A DNA stretch of 64,000 nucleotides from Macrobrachium rosenbergii (taxonomy: Eukaryota > Arthropoda > Malacostraca > Decapoda > Palaemonidae), in the NCBI RefSeq assembly GCF_040412425.1, contig NC_089742.1, positions 81,603,539 through 81,667,538 of the forward strand, written 5' to 3'. Under the pieces are notes generated by a model. That model searched no databases, was not told where the DNA came from, and saw only the letters and a program-made list of their open reading frames with translations. A program made the position numbers and the translations under genes. Shown here piece after piece: positions 63,245 through 64,000 of the stretch. The first letter of the stretch is position 1, and every line of letters starts with the position of its first letter.

Positions 63245-64000
63245 TCATTCTTGTTTTCTCCCTCCTCCATTGAAGAGTCTTGCATTTTTTCCTCACGACA
63301 TGGCGAGGCACAAGCGGAGGAGAATCTGTATACTGCTGATGGGCGCACTTGGCTCCGCTGCGCCCTCGGTGTCGCTCGGATAGGGCGCACTCCAGTATAT
63401 AACCACAGTGTGGTACTTACCGGCTACCTCATCCAGACCTGCAAGTGCTACCTTGCAGGTGCGACAGGCGTACGGCTGTCTCTCCTTCTGCCATTCATAT
63501 GGCACCGGCACCGTTCTGTTTGCGCCTTCTATGAGCTCTAGCGTCTTGATCTCCTGGCTGCAGCCGACACACAGGGTCGACCTGACGGGACACTGGAATC
63601 AGGGAGGCGTGGCCCGGATCATCAAGGTTAGCTGACTTGGCAGAGAGGCGTCGGCAGGATCAGGAATTCTGAGGTTGGCCACCTACGCGACATCTGCCCC
63701 TTTCCTCTCGGAGCAAACTGGAGCTTCGGGGCAGGGCCGGCGTTGGAGGAAGCCACTCCTCTGGGTTGAGTTTAGCAGAGGCATTCCCAGCCACCTCAAG
63801 AGCGCTGGATGTGGAGTCGGCACCTCGGCGTCGAATTATACCCACGGTAAAGGATGTAGGCATTCTGGAGGCCAGCTGAAGAGGAGGTATTTGTGAACTT
63901 CTGTGTCCACCTCCTGGTTCTCCTGGCGAAGGATAATACTGGATGGAAGTTGATCAAAGAGATCCAACTCCTCCCATGTACCCTGTTGCAGTGCCGGTAT
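63245..64000 (-). pseudogene. piggyBac transposase C-terminal part, partial
   Basis: Contains the Cys-rich C-terminal domain (PYEWQKERQPYACRTCKVAL, YHTVVIYWSAP) at about 63500-63380. The segment before it (ASAKLNPEEW, about 63770) matches NFNPEEW of the first copy. Indels break it, including loss of the first Cys pair region. The catalytic core lies largely beyond the window. Confidence 0.78.

Overview
This is eukaryotic, intron-containing, very repeat-rich DNA, and nothing in it looks prokaryotic. The mix of DIRS-type tyrosine-recombinase retroelements, piggyBac elements, long (TA)n, (AC)n and (TC)n tracts, a tRNA-derived SINE and an arthropod-like 5S copy suggests a decapod crustacean or a related arthropod. 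That assignment is inference; no species-specific gene was recognised.

Layout. 1-2290: degraded DIRS-like element (+ strand) with a nested MITE. 2498-10548: first copy of a segmental duplication carrying three exons of an unidentified host gene and a complete, apparently gag-only LTR retrotransposon (5203-9030, - strand). 11425-19371: nearly complete DIRS retrotransposon (- strand) with inverted terminal repeats. 19794-21697: the last two exons of a C2H2 zinc-finger gene (+). 23-28.3 kb: repeat fragments (DIRS ends, MITE, hairpin repeat, piggyBac end, DIRS gag) and two tRNA-derived SINEs. 29019-34138: second copy of the duplication, which has lost about 2.95 kb. 34973-36878: the last two exons of the host gene, with a RING-like C-terminus. 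37.6-42.4 kb: repeat fragments including a full-length 5S rRNA-like copy. 42.4-48.6 kb: AT-rich DNA with nothing recognisable. 49278-55268: two DIRS-like remnants arranged head to head. 56200-60112: piggyBac element with perfect TTAA-flanked ends and a broken transposase. 60811 to the window end: a second piggyBac copy with an expanded internal tandem repeat.

Only two host genes are supported, both on the + strand. One is the zinc-finger gene. The other is a gene whose exons at 29071-36878 join in a largely consistent frame, with three of those exons duplicated at 2549-4011. Almost everything else is transposable-element sequence, much of it nested. Many coding stretches are interrupted by single-base changes, often in homopolymers, so some 'pseudogene' calls may be assembly errors. 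The segmental duplication, with one edge in a (TA)n tract, could be real or a misassembly or haplotig.

The most notable items are the LTR element with five gag zinc knuckles and microsatellite-bearing LTRs, the segmental duplication, the piggyBac family with a variable number of ~380-bp internal repeats, the intact architecture of the DIRS element, and the 5S-like copy.
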